Shown here: piece by piece, positions 1 through 8,452 of the stretch
Layout of the letters: each line of letters starts with the position of its first letter
How positions within the stretch are numbered: the first letter of the stretch is position 1
Assembly: GCA_023150835.1 (NCBI GenBank)
Contig: JAKLKB010000103.1
Coordinates: 1 to 25,270, forward strand
Origin: Myxococcota bacterium
GTDB taxonomy: Bacteria; Myxococcota_C; UBA6777
DNA length: 25,270 nucleotides
Direction of reading: 5' to 3'
The notes under the pieces: model-generated
What the model was told of the DNA's origin: nothing
Database searches by the model: none
What the model saw: the letters and a program-made list of their open reading frames with translations, nothing else
Made by a program: the position numbers and the translations under genes

Positions 1-260
1 TCTTCGAAGGGGAGGGGGGGAGGGGTGTGTTGTTTTGTGGGGAAGGGTTTGGTGGAGAGGGCGTCGGTTTGGATTTTTTTGATGATCTCGTCGGAGTAGA
101 GGGCTTGATGTGCTTCGCGGAGGGCTTCGTCGAGTTGGGGGTCATGCTCAGCGAGGCGAAGGATGATAGAGACTTGGTCAAAGTCGCTGTGGTCGAGGGC
201 ATCGAGATAAGCGAGGAGCAGCGCATCGTAATCTTTGGAATGGAGGAGATAACTGTGCAT
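1..260 (-). CDS. Downstream partner of the ECF sigma factor, N-terminal part only
   Basis: The first 86 codons are in the window and the gene runs off the left edge. The start is an ATG 11 bases after the sigma-factor stop, with a GAGG ribosome site that overlaps that stop, so the two genes are almost certainly co-transcribed. The visible protein is acidic and helical (starts MHSYLLHSKDYDALLLAYLD, then LDALDHSDFDQVSIILRLAE) and has no membrane segment yet. From memory, a short acidic segment of the type LDALDxGDxDxVxxIL often opens genes placed directly after this ECF sigma type in Chloroflexi and relatives. A regulatory (anti-sigma-like) role is therefore plausible, but that is inferred from position. 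The C-terminal part that would decide it is outside the window. Confidence 0.6.
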   Translation of the reverse strand, partial: MHSYLLHSKDYDALLLAYLDALDHSDFDQVSIILRLAEHDPQLDEALREAHQALYSDEIIKKIQTDALSTKPFPTKQHTPPPLPFE

Positions 261-271
261 GGTGTGTCGCC

Positions 272-940
272 TCACGAAGCGATGTGTTCGCGCAATCGTT
301 TAAGGGCGCGGAAGATGCGGACGCGGATGGCTCCCGGGGAGGATTGTAGACGTTGTGCGATCTCTTTGGCCGAGTAATGCTGGATGATGGAGAGATGCAA
401 GATCTCTTGGTCTTGGGGTGGGAGTTTGGCGAGGAGGTGGAGGTAGGCTTCTTGATCGTGGAGGAGTTCATCAAAGCGGATGCTGGGTTCGAGCAGGGTG
501 TTGGGGAGGATATCGGAGAAGGCGTCGTGTGTGGGGTGGGCATCGGGAGGGGAGGCGAGGTCAAAGAGCAGGGGTTCGCGTCGGGCTTGTTTGGCGCGTT
601 TGTGTTTTTCTTGGAGGATGAGGTTGGCGGCGATGCCAAGGAGCCAAGCCATCGGGCGGCGATTGTGATCAAAGCGTTCGGCGCTGTGGAGGGCGTGTTC
701 GGTGACGGCATGGAGGAGGTCTTGTGCTTCGTCTCGGATCTGCGGGCCTTGTGCGAGCCCAGCGCGGTAGACGTAGAGGCACAAGGTTTGGAGGATCTCG
801 TCGAGGTGGTCTTGGACAAAGCGCGACAGCAAGGTTCTTTTTTCGGAGGCATTGAGAGACGCAGAAGGCCGCGAAGAAGGGCGTGTCTCTTCTTCTGTGC
901 GATGGCTTTTCAAGGTGCTGTCCTCGTGCGTTGTCCACAT
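272..940 (-). CDS. ECF-type sigma-70 family RNA polymerase sigma factor
   Basis: A 222-residue sigma factor that would direct RNA polymerase to a specific promoter set. Region 2 spans about residues 38-118, with the helical segment around PMAWLLGIAANLILQEKHKR. Region 4 spans about 165-220 and has a helix-turn-helix (LPPQDQEILHLSIIQHYSAK, then EIAQRLQSSPGAIRVRIFRA). There is no region 1.1 or 3, which fits the ECF group. The open frame extends upstream to 1408, but that part is low-complexity and overlaps the YfhO gene. I chose the ATG at 940 because the protein becomes sigma-like there and a weak AAGG site precedes it. The next gene starts 11 bases downstream and is probably its regulator. The target promoters cannot be read from this window. 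Confidence 0.85.
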   Translation of the reverse strand: MWTTHEDSTLKSHRTEEETRPSSRPSASLNASEKRTLLSRFVQDHLDEILQTLCLYVYRAGLAQGPQIRDEAQDLLHAVTEHALHSAERFDHNRRPMAWLLGIAANLILQEKHKRAKQARREPLLFDLASPPDAHPTHDAFSDILPNTLLEPSIRFDELLHDQEAYLHLLAKLPPQDQEILHLSIIQHYSAKEIAQRLQSSPGAIRVRIFRALKRLREHIAS

Positions 941-1247
941 CTTGCGTTCGCCTTGGGTGTGTTCTGCTCGGTGGTTTTTTACCCTGCGGAGGGTGTGTGC
1001 AGAACGGTGTGATCCGAGCAGGATCTTCGCGGATGCAAGGCAGATCGTTACGCGGCAAAAAAGAAAGAAGAACTTTCGGCAGATCACCGAAGCAAAGGCT
1101 GCGAACGTGGCGTAGCATGGAAAGATCTTGTCGCCTCGCAAGATCCAAGAATGGATGGGTTTAGAAAAAGCAGCATCGCGGCTATTGCGAGAGCCTTGGA
1201 CTCCAAGTGCCGCGACTTGATTCAAGGTGTGGGGTATTTTGTGGAGT
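941..1247. other. Non-coding gap between the YfhO gene and the sigma-factor gene
   Basis: This 307-base stretch must hold the promoter of the sigma-factor operon. I see two short palindromes: one around 972-985 with 5-bp arms (ACCCT/AGGGT), and one around 1197-1209 (CTTGG/CCAAG). Neither is followed by a T run on the minus strand, so I do not call a terminator. I could not find a convincing sigma-70 or ECF promoter by eye. Confidence 0.4.
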
Positions 1248-3629
1248 TTAGGGAGCGCGTAGAGGAGAGGGAGAGCGCAGCGGAAGGCGGCGGTCAAGCA
1301 GCAGGGTGAGAAGAAACAGCAAGGCGGCAAAAGAAGTGAGGGCTGCGCCGAGGAAGAAAGAGCGCGGATGATAGGTGAGTTGGAGGGTGTGTTGGCCTTT
1401 GGGGACACGGACGCCCATGAGCATAAAGTTCGTACGGAACAGGGGGATCGGTTTTCCGTTGAGAGTGGCGCGCCAGTCTTTGTAGAAGAGTTCGTTGATC
1501 AAGACGATACCATCGTTGGGAGCGTCGATTGTGGCGCGGATCTGATTGAAGCTTGCGCGGTGGACGACGGCAGGGACGCCGCGTGATGGGGGTTTTTTTT
1601 GGGGGGGGGTTGGGGGAGCGAGTGACAAAGAGCGCGGGGTATGGTGAAGCGTCAGCGGAGGCCAAGGCAAAACAGAAAGGCCGGCAACATAGGGGAGATC
1701 GTCTGCTTCAACGATCACAACTCGCCAAGGATCGAGCTTTTGCATGGCGGGGATCACATCGCTTTTGCGATCGACTTGGACGACGTGCGGAACCCACAAG
1801 ATGCGTGGGATCGGGTCGGTGAGTCGGTAGCTTTGGATGTATCCTTGTCGGCCTTCGTTTTGCCAACGCGAGGAGAAGCGTTGGTGCTTTCCAAGGCACC
1901 ACTGGTAATGGTCGTTTCCGGGGAGGCAAGCAAGGTAGCGATAGACGTTAAAGAAACGGAGGATATCGGGATCTTGGCGGATAATCGGTAAGAGTTCGTA
2001 GTAGCGGCGAGAGAGCAAGGGGTGATCGTAATTCATGGCGTCACGAACGAGATAAATATTCGAGGCATTGCGGGAGCCATCTTCGATATCGTTCATCGTG
2101 CGGTAGGCTCCGAGGGGGCCGCGTGGTTGTGCGCGCAGGATCGGGGAAATCCAGCCTACAAAACGGCTGTGGGGGCTGGTGTCATACATGGGATGATAAG
2201 CGTAGAGATCGAAGGCAAACACAAACAGGAAAAGGCCGTACCACCAAAGGCTGCGAGGTTCGATGCGCAAGGCGAAGAGAAATGTCGCGCCCAGCACAAA
2301 GACCGCTGTGATGTGCAAGATCGGGCGAAGGGCGTGATAATTCATCTCGTAGAGTTCACCGATCCAGACGATGCCCCAAAGCGTGGGAAGAAGCAGCAAA
2401 AGCGCAAAAGCAAGGCCGCGCAAGAAGCGTCTGCTGTGTTGTGCGGTGGCGCGGGCGAGCAACCCATCCAAACCGATCGCCACCAAGATCGGCAAGGCTA
2501 CCGCCAACAGAAAGTGATAGCGGATCGATCGACGAAATGTTGCAGCCCCCGGAAAACCGAGATAAACCAGATCGATGGCAAAGGCGTGCGGACCCATCGA
2601 AAGCAAGATCCCGAGGATCCCCGAGAACACGCAAAAGATCACCAAAGAGCGCAAACGACGAGACAAAAGCATCGCTGCTCCGGCCAACACCAGTGTCAGG
2701 AGTCCGTGATAGTAAAGTGGTTCGTAGCCGGGAAGCAAAAAGCCCAAGACATGGAAGTAATGAACCCATGTATCCGCCATAAAATGATAGCCCACCCCCA
2801 CCCGCCGCGTGGTATGAAGGATATCCATGAAAGGCAGCACGACCACCGCAGCTAGAGCACCCGCAACGGCGATACTAAACGGAAGCCACCGTAGCAAGGG
2901 TAAGATCACTTCTTTCCATCCGTGTATCCGCCCTTCTTGAACGATGCGAAAGACAAAGTACGCAGTCAACCAAAACACGAGGTAAAACACCCCGGGCGGT
3001 CCTCCCGCAAGGACGGACATCCCGCACACAAACCCCAACGCTGCAGCGCGTCGCCATGTCGGGCGAGCCATCAACCATTCAAGCGCCAACATCGCCCAAG
3101 GCAGCCACGCAAAGGATTGCATAAACTTGAGGTAATAGGCGCGGTTGACAAACCCGTTGGACATCGCAACCAAGCCACCCAAAAGCGCGGCGCGATGAGA
3201 AAGCCCGATCTGCCGCAGATAACAGTGCATCCCAAGCCCAAACAAACCGACAGGAGCCAGCGTCACCCATTCAAAGACATAAAACGCGCTGACCCGATCC
3301 AGTAAAGCGCCCGCCACAAGGTAGATCCAAGACAGCGGATAATAGACGCCGTTTTGCGGATCTGAAACGATCGGAAAGCCAAAGTTCATAAAGGGGTTGT
3401 AGATCGCCCAATCTCCGCCACGAAGGGCTTCGACATGGACGTGCATATCGGGCCAATACTCGTGATAGACGTCGCCGTTCATAAAAAGCTGATGGGGTGA
3501 CTTGACCGTCCAAAAGCGCCAGAACTTGGCGATAGGTGCGAGAAAAAGATAAAAAAGCACCCATCCGATCCAAGCCCACCCACGCGATCGTTGGGGAGGG
3601 ATCGACGAATTCTCATGTTCGTGTAACAA
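1248..3629 (-). CDS. YfhO-family multi-pass membrane protein
   Basis: About 793 residues with roughly a dozen hydrophobic helices, the first near residues 19-38. The start of the soluble loop after it (NGDVYHEYWPDMHVHVEALR, then YNPFMNFGFPIVSD) and the C-terminal extracytoplasmic domain (NELFYKDWRATLNGKPIPLF, near 712-731) are typical of YfhO-like proteins, a GT-C-fold membrane family. Gram-positive members help glycosylate cell-wall polymers; here the substrate is unknown. The start is uncertain. The frame opens at TTG 3641 with no ribosome site. TTG at 3629 has GGAG six bases upstream, so I prefer it. No ATG occurs within the first 50 codons. A MITE-like element begins about 10 bases upstream of that ribosome site. 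Homopolymer runs near residue 675 could cause frameshifts. Confidence 0.85.
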   Translation of the reverse strand: MLHEHENSSIPPQRSRGWAWIGWVLFYLFLAPIAKFWRFWTVKSPHQLFMNGDVYHEYWPDMHVHVEALRGGDWAIYNPFMNFGFPIVSDPQNGVYYPLSWIYLVAGALLDRVSAFYVFEWVTLAPVGLFGLGMHCYLRQIGLSHRAALLGGLVAMSNGFVNRAYYLKFMQSFAWLPWAMLALEWLMARPTWRRAAALGFVCGMSVLAGGPPGVFYLVFWLTAYFVFRIVQEGRIHGWKEVILPLLRWLPFSIAVAGALAAVVVLPFMDILHTTRRVGVGYHFMADTWVHYFHVLGFLLPGYEPLYYHGLLTLVLAGAAMLLSRRLRSLVIFCVFSGILGILLSMGPHAFAIDLVYLGFPGAATFRRSIRYHFLLAVALPILVAIGLDGLLARATAQHSRRFLRGLAFALLLLLPTLWGIVWIGELYEMNYHALRPILHITAVFVLGATFLFALRIEPRSLWWYGLFLFVFAFDLYAYHPMYDTSPHSRFVGWISPILRAQPRGPLGAYRTMNDIEDGSRNASNIYLVRDAMNYDHPLLSRRYYELLPIIRQDPDILRFFNVYRYLACLPGNDHYQWCLGKHQRFSSRWQNEGRQGYIQSYRLTDPIPRILWVPHVVQVDRKSDVIPAMQKLDPWRVVIVEADDLPYVAGLSVLPWPPLTLHHTPRSLSLAPPTPPQKKPPSRGVPAVVHRASFNQIRATIDAPNDGIVLINELFYKDWRATLNGKPIPLFRTNFMLMGVRVPKGQHTLQLTYHPRSFFLGAALTSFAALLFLLTLLLDRRLPLRSPSPLRAP
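1588..1616. repeat. Clustered homopolymer runs inside the YfhO gene (G5 T8 G9 TT G5)
   Basis: On the coding (minus) strand this reads C5, AA, C9, A8, C5 and encodes part of a PPTPPQKKPP linker just before the C-terminal extracytoplasmic domain. Runs of nine and eight in a row are prone to slipped-strand change. A one-base slip would remove roughly the last 115 residues. Whether this is phase variation or chance is unknown. Confidence 0.75.
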
Positions 3630-3647
3630 GGCATTCTCCAAATAAGA

Positions 3648-3817
3648 GAGGACTTACGCAGTTGCCCAAAAAAACCCCGTGTTCGCGGTATTTCAAGCGA
3701 GAGGGTCGTCTGTGTGAAAAACAGTAATCGTTTCGCCCCTTTCGGGGTCAAGGGGCGACAGTCTAGGGTGGGGTGTGGGGTGAAACCCCACCACATCAGC
3801 CCAAGTGCGTAAGTCCT
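3648..3817 (+). mobile_element. MITE-like element with terminal inverted repeats and target duplication
   Basis: A ~170-bp non-coding element. AGGACTTACGCA at 3649-3660 is exactly matched in reverse by TGCGTAAGTCCT at 3806-3817. With three mismatches the match extends to 19 bp. The hexamer ATAAGA flanks it on both sides (3642-3647 and 3818-3823), as a target duplication would. Inside are CCGTGTTCGCGGT at 3677, CGGGGTCAAGGGGC at 3743, and a strong hairpin GTGGGG/CCCCAC at 3775-3791. There is no transposase, so it would be moved by one encoded elsewhere. A diverged relative is at the right end of the window with the same internal spacing. The IS family cannot be assigned by eye. Confidence 0.7.
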
Positions 3818-3953
3818 ATAAGACAAGGATATCTTTGCACGCCAGCAGGTGGATCTTGCGCGTGATGTACGGTATACCTTTGCGGTCTGCGGGCGTCTGC
3901 ATCCTACGAACAGAAGCCCCGTGTCGTCAAGCAAATCCAAAAGGAGCGTTGTT

Positions 3954-6900
3954 TTGCGAAAGGTTCTGTCTTTGATGGCGGGTGTATGTGGTTTGTGTTG
4001 GGCGCGGCTTGGCTGGATCGGACGAGGGTGCTGGCGTGCGATCCAGCCCATCGGATGCGCGTGTCTGCTTTGGGTGTGCCTACGCTGTAGCGGGGGAGGA
4101 CGAGAGTGGGCGATCAAGACCATTGGATGGGCGTGTTGGTTGTGGGTGAGTTGGGCTTTTTCGGCGCACGCGCAAAACCCGCTGGATCTTGTGACGGGCG
4201 GAAAAAGTAGCGAGAGCAAGTCGTTACGGCTGCTTTCTCCGAGCGAGATCGAGATCGAAACTTTGCAGAGTCGACAAAAAGAAGTGCAGCAATACTACGC
4301 GGATCTGCAAAAACAACAAAACGCACACTTGGAAGTGATCACGCGAGAGATGCGAGAACTGCGCGAAGATGCCGAACAAAATCGCCGCGCACACACCCAA
4401 GCCGTCGCACGCGCAGATATCGAAGAGGGTGTGTTGCGCGCACAGATCATGCGGCTGTACGAAGAAGAGCGCGTCTTGTTGCGCAGCATGGAGTCTGCTT
4501 ACTCTTCGCGATCACAGAGTTTGTTGAACTTGCGTGATATCCTTCAGTCTCATCTCACGACAAGAAAAAAGCTAAAAACATGGCTCAAACGGCGATTTGG
4601 TCCAGAAGACGTCAAAAAGTTGCAACAACTTCTGATCCGTTTGGCTTTGCGGCACAACCAAAGCATAGAAGCCCACAAACAAAGCAGCCGCCAATTGGCC
4701 CAATTCAATCGCCTGATCGAAGAAGGGCAGATCGCTCTCCACCAAGCGCGCCAAGCGCTGTTGGCTGCGCCTTCGGAAGTTGGCGACGTAAGGTCTCCTT
4801 CCACACAGCCGGTCACCTCGCGCCCCACGATACCTTCGCTGTTGCTCTCTCCAAGCAAGTCCTCGGACCCACTCGTGGAGCGCCAACGTCGGACTTTTCT
4901 TGGAAGCCTCGAAGCGCAGCACAAACGTGTTCAATTTGATGTGGCGCGTTTGCGTGTTCGCCTACAACAGATCCGCCAAGAAGATGAGCGCTACAACCAA
5001 GAGTTTTATTCGTATCGTATGCAGCTTTACGCTTTTTTGTCGAAACGGGCCGAGCGGCATCTTGGCCGCATCGCAGATCGGGCTGAAGGTGGCTTGTGGT
5101 TTCGCAAAAAGCTGCGCTTTCATCGCGATATCTGGAGAGGCATTGAAAAGCACAACCAGCGCATCGAAAAACAAAGTCCGATCGTCTGGGCTGCTTTTCA
5201 CAAAGAACTTGTGCGCAGTTATACAGGGGCGCGTTTGGGCCTCGGGATCGGGTTGGAGATCTTGCTTGGGCTTGGCTTGATCTTCTTGGTTTTCTCGACG
5301 TTTTGGCTGCGTGTGCAGATCCGCAAGATATTGAAGCCGCTGGTGGTGCGTATTGAGAAGTCCACGAATACCCGCCGTTTGTGGCAAACACTCTGGCTTG
5401 GTCTCAAGATCCTGTATGACCATCTGCCCCTGTTGGTGGGATACGCCGCGTTGTGGCTGTTGATCGGTATGTTGAATGCCCCCGAACCTTGGGAGAATGT
5501 ACTGGTGGGTCTGGCTTTGTTGTGGGTGTTTTTGCGCACAACGCTCACGCTGATCGATCTGTTGTTTCACAAAGATCCGACAGAGCGCCTTGTCACGGAA
5601 CTTGACGAAGCCACCAACGCCAGTTTTCGACGCACGCTAAAAGTCGTGAGCGTCTTGCTGTTTGGGTTTTGGGCAGCAAAAGACATCTTGTATGGGCTGA
5701 ATTATCCGCCCGATGCGTTGGCTTATGTCGACGTCGTGTTGGCGGCGTTTGTGGTGTTGTGCCTTCAACTGATCTTGTGGAACAAAGATGCGATCCTATC
5801 GATCATTCCGAGGGATACGAAGTTTGGCCGGTTTGTTTTGCTTTGGACGTATCGGCTGTATCGCTATTTGTCGGCGTTGGTGTTTGTTTTATTTGGGGTG
5901 TATGTGTGGGGATATCGAGCCTTTTCGGTATTTGTTGCACAGGGCCTGTTGTATTCGGTGTTGGTGTTGGTGTTGATCTACGGTGCGTATGACGTGCTGT
6001 GGCAGGTGGTGTTGTGGATCTTTGGCTTTTCACGGGGCGAGCAAGCGGTGATCCAATTGGAGCGGCGTACCGCACGCAATGTCATCCGCTTTTTGCAGGT
6101 GTTTGTGACGGGCTTGTTGTCTGGATCGGCGCTGTTGTTTTTGCTCGAAGTGTGGGGGATATCGGGGGCATGGGAGGCGTTAGTGCAAGTGGTGACGTAT
6201 CCGCTGGTGCGCGTCCAAGATACACATATCACACCGATCTCTTTAGGAAAGTTTGCGATCGCGGTGGTGGTCTCTGTTTGGTTGTCCAATGTCGTCAAGC
6301 GGCGGTTTTCGGATGTGTTGTATCCGCTGCTCAATCTGGCACCGAGCAGTCAGTATGCCGCCAATACCTTGGTCGGCTACACGATTATCATCGTGGGAGC
6401 TTTGGGAGGATTGCAATGGATGGGGGTTGGACTGGGCGGATTAGCGGTCTTTGCGGGAGTGATCGGGATCGGCGTGGGCTTTGGATTGCAAAACATCGCG
6501 AACAACTTCATCTCGGGTCTGTTGATCATTTTCGGTCGCCCGATCGCTGTCAACGATGTGATCGAAGTGGGCGGTCTGATGGGCGAAGTCAAAGAGATCA
6601 GCACGCGCTCTGTGACGATCGAGACGTTGGATGGCCGCTGGGTGCTGATCCCCAACTCCGAGATATTGACGAGCAAGGTGATCAATTGGACCTTGGGGCC
6701 TCCGTATGTGTGGGTCAACGTCGATGTCGGGGTGGCTTATGGCAGCGAGACGCGACTTGTGCAACGGCTGTTGTTAGAAGTTGCACAAGCCCATCCCAAC
6801 GTCGTCAAAACACCCGCTCCAAGCGTGCGTTTTCGTGACTTTGGGGCGAGTTCTTTGGACTTTGCGCTGTGGGTGGCTGTGGCGGATCCGCTTGCGCGCA

Positions 6901-7253
6901 ACTCGATCTTGAGCGAGCTTCGCTACGCGATCGACGAGGCATTTCGCCGCAGCGAGATCGTGATCGCTTTCCCCCAACAAGATATCCATCTGCGCCCCGA
7001 ACTGGAGGACGCGCTGGTCGATGCGTTCAAAACACAGGCTCATGCGCCTTCTCCGCGTTCAATCTCTCCTCTCCCCAATGTCTCACTTCAACCGACCCGC
7101 GAGATCCGCACTTTTGCGTCTCTTGAAGACTCCCCTTCGCGCCACCCCGAGAAAGCGCCTCCACCCCACGACCTCTCCCAAGGTCTTCTTGAAGATTCCC
7201 CTGCTCGCCCTTTTGAGCCTCACCCAACGTCAGAAAAAAAGCACTCTGATTAA
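3954..7253 (+). CDS. Large MscS/MscK-type mechanosensitive channel
   Basis: A protein of about 1099 residues with the layout of MscK/MscM-type channels, which open under membrane tension and release solutes during osmotic downshock. The order is: hydrophobic N-terminus with a likely signal peptidase site (FSAHA before QNP, near residue 73); a long coiled-coil periplasmic region (about 90-400); many membrane helices (about 410-860); and the MscS pore and beta domain, with GIGVGFGLQNIANNFISGLL near 840-855 and GRPIAVNDVIEV after it. The last ~80 residues are Pro/Ser-rich. The start is TTG at 3954, seven bases after AAGGAG; the GTG at 3849 has no such site, and ATG 3975 is an alternative. The N-terminal hydrophobic stretch contains an imperfect internal duplication. 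The stop overlaps the stop of the convergent gene by four bases. Confidence 0.88.
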   Translation: MRKVLSLMAGVCGLCWARLGWIGRGCWRAIQPIGCACLLWVCLRCSGGGREWAIKTIGWACWLWVSWAFSAHAQNPLDLVTGGKSSESKSLRLLSPSEIEIETLQSRQKEVQQYYADLQKQQNAHLEVITREMRELREDAEQNRRAHTQAVARADIEEGVLRAQIMRLYEEERVLLRSMESAYSSRSQSLLNLRDILQSHLTTRKKLKTWLKRRFGPEDVKKLQQLLIRLALRHNQSIEAHKQSSRQLAQFNRLIEEGQIALHQARQALLAAPSEVGDVRSPSTQPVTSRPTIPSLLLSPSKSSDPLVERQRRTFLGSLEAQHKRVQFDVARLRVRLQQIRQEDERYNQEFYSYRMQLYAFLSKRAERHLGRIADRAEGGLWFRKKLRFHRDIWRGIEKHNQRIEKQSPIVWAAFHKELVRSYTGARLGLGIGLEILLGLGLIFLVFSTFWLRVQIRKILKPLVVRIEKSTNTRRLWQTLWLGLKILYDHLPLLVGYAALWLLIGMLNAPEPWENVLVGLALLWVFLRTTLTLIDLLFHKDPTERLVTELDEATNASFRRTLKVVSVLLFGFWAAKDILYGLNYPPDALAYVDVVLAAFVVLCLQLILWNKDAILSIIPRDTKFGRFVLLWTYRLYRYLSALVFVLFGVYVWGYRAFSVFVAQGLLYSVLVLVLIYGAYDVLWQVVLWIFGFSRGEQAVIQLERRTARNVIRFLQVFVTGLLSGSALLFLLEVWGISGAWEALVQVVTYPLVRVQDTHITPISLGKFAIAVVVSVWLSNVVKRRFSDVLYPLLNLAPSSQYAANTLVGYTIIIVGALGGLQWMGVGLGGLAVFAGVIGIGVGFGLQNIANNFISGLLIIFGRPIAVNDVIEVGGLMGEVKEISTRSVTIETLDGRWVLIPNSEILTSKVINWTLGPPYVWVNVDVGVAYGSETRLVQRLLLEVAQAHPNVVKTPAPSVRFRDFGASSLDFALWVAVADPLARNSILSELRYAIDEAFRRSEIVIAFPQQDIHLRPELEDALVDAFKTQAHAPSPRSISPLPNVSLQPTREIRTFASLEDSPSRHPEKAPPPHDLSQGLLEDSPARPFEPHPTSEKKHSD
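4021..4150 (+). repeat. Imperfect ~55-60 bp duplication in the signal region of the channel gene
   Basis: The segment beginning at 4021 (GACGAGGGTG) recurs in altered form at about 4099 (GACGAGAGTG). In protein, RAIQPIGCACLLWVC is echoed by WAIKTIGWACWLWVS. The second copy lacks about six bases, keeping the frame. This gives the protein two successive hydrophobic segments before the predicted signal cleavage site. Confidence 0.6.
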
Positions 7254-8419
7254 GCGGCGAGGGCATATTCTTTCCACAAGGTGTCGATTTGATCGAGATC
7301 TCGGAGAAAGCGTTGGATGGTAGAAAATAAGGCATCGCGATCTTGGTGGAGGGCGGTGAGGATATCTTTTTGAGGGGCGTCTTGTTCTTGGGGAAAGTGC
7401 AGCAAACTGGAGAGCAGTTGGCGGAGTCGTTGGGCGATCTTTTGATCGGCTTGCAGCCGATCGCGCATAAAGGACGGAAGCAGGCGGGTATCGTGAACTT
7501 GGAGCAGGTGGCTCCAGCCTGTGATCATGCGGTGGATCTGGGTTTCCCAATCGAGCAAGCGCAGGCCAGACAACTTGTAAAACCGTTGAGCAAGGCGTTG
7601 ACGGCGCAAAAAGCCGAAGCGTTCGATGTGATTTTGGATGGCGCGAAAATGCAGAAGCAAACCGCGCAACGCGCCGAGTATGCGGTGGATATGCGCATGA
7701 AGGCGTTGCATCTTCTGTGTTTCTTTCGCGGAGGAAGAGGCATCGGCTTGCGCGGAGAGGGGGAGCGTAGAGGAGCGTGCGTTGATCTTTTCGATGGCGA
7801 CGTGGATATCGATCCCAGAGGGCAGGGAGAGAAAACAGACGTTGTGTTGTTCGAGGGTGAGCGCCCACTGTTCGGCCAAGAGGCGCGACCATCGCTCGAC
7901 CAACGTCGGCCAAGGCTCTTGGGATTGCTGGGCGGTGGCCTGTTCGGGCCACAGCAAAAACACATGGCGGATGGCTTCTTCTTGGCGGGTCGGGAGAGCG
8001 GGGGATGGAGGCTCCCACGACCGCAAGAGGGAAACGAGCTGCGCGAAGGCTGCAAAGAGTTCGCTCCATGCTGCGCTCGATTGCGTCCGTAGATCCGAGT
8101 CTTGCGCACAAGGGATCTCCCAAAAAAGCAGAGCCGCTGTTGTGGACGAGGGCGTTTTGACCGAATCGTCGGGCGTTTCGGCTTTCTGACATTGATGTTG
8201 AGGGGCCACCCATCCAAGCTGTGCGCGCTCCGCGTCTGTGAGATGCGACACAAAATTCGACAAGCCCGAAGGAGAAAAGCCCGACGATTCGAGGCGCGTC
8301 TCATCCAATTGTCCCGCCCATCCATCTGAAAGCAATCGATGCAACAGCCGCTGTGACCATGCGCTTTGCAGGGCCCCGCACCAGACAAAAGATTGCGAAG
8401 AGGGTGGTTGTGATATCAT
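7250..8419 (-). CDS. Uncharacterised helical protein downstream of the DsbA-repeat lipoprotein
   Basis: A 389-residue protein I do not recognise. It has no signal peptide and no membrane segment. It is rich in Leu, Gln, Arg and Trp. Residues from about 225 onward look like long amphipathic helices (for example LHAHIHRILGALRGLLLHFR and LRDLDQIDTLWKEYALAA at the end). The N-terminal half is less regular, with short Ser/Pro-rich stretches. The ATG at 8419 lies 33 bases after the lipoprotein stop on the same strand, so the two genes are probably one transcript; its ribosome site is weak. Its stop overlaps the channel gene's stop. The predicted location is cytoplasmic while its partner is exported, so a direct complex is not obvious. 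The reading frame is credible because it is long and extends the operon; function is unknown. Confidence 0.65.
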   Translation of the reverse strand: MISQPPSSQSFVWCGALQSAWSQRLLHRLLSDGWAGQLDETRLESSGFSPSGLSNFVSHLTDAERAQLGWVAPQHQCQKAETPDDSVKTPSSTTAALLFWEIPCAQDSDLRTQSSAAWSELFAAFAQLVSLLRSWEPPSPALPTRQEEAIRHVFLLWPEQATAQQSQEPWPTLVERWSRLLAEQWALTLEQHNVCFLSLPSGIDIHVAIEKINARSSTLPLSAQADASSSAKETQKMQRLHAHIHRILGALRGLLLHFRAIQNHIERFGFLRRQRLAQRFYKLSGLRLLDWETQIHRMITGWSHLLQVHDTRLLPSFMRDRLQADQKIAQRLRQLLSSLLHFPQEQDAPQKDILTALHQDRDALFSTIQRFLRDLDQIDTLWKEYALAA

Positions 8420-8452
8420 CGCAGTATCCGAGGTTTGTGGTTGACAAGAGAT

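Noticed and set aside
941-1408. An N-terminal extension of the sigma factor
   Set aside because: It overlaps the YfhO gene, is Cys/Phe/Arg-rich and unlike any sigma factor, and there is an ATG where the sigma sequence begins.
2022-2855. A 277-codon open frame on plus inside the YfhO gene
   Set aside because: It is highly charged low-complexity antisense to a well-supported membrane protein.
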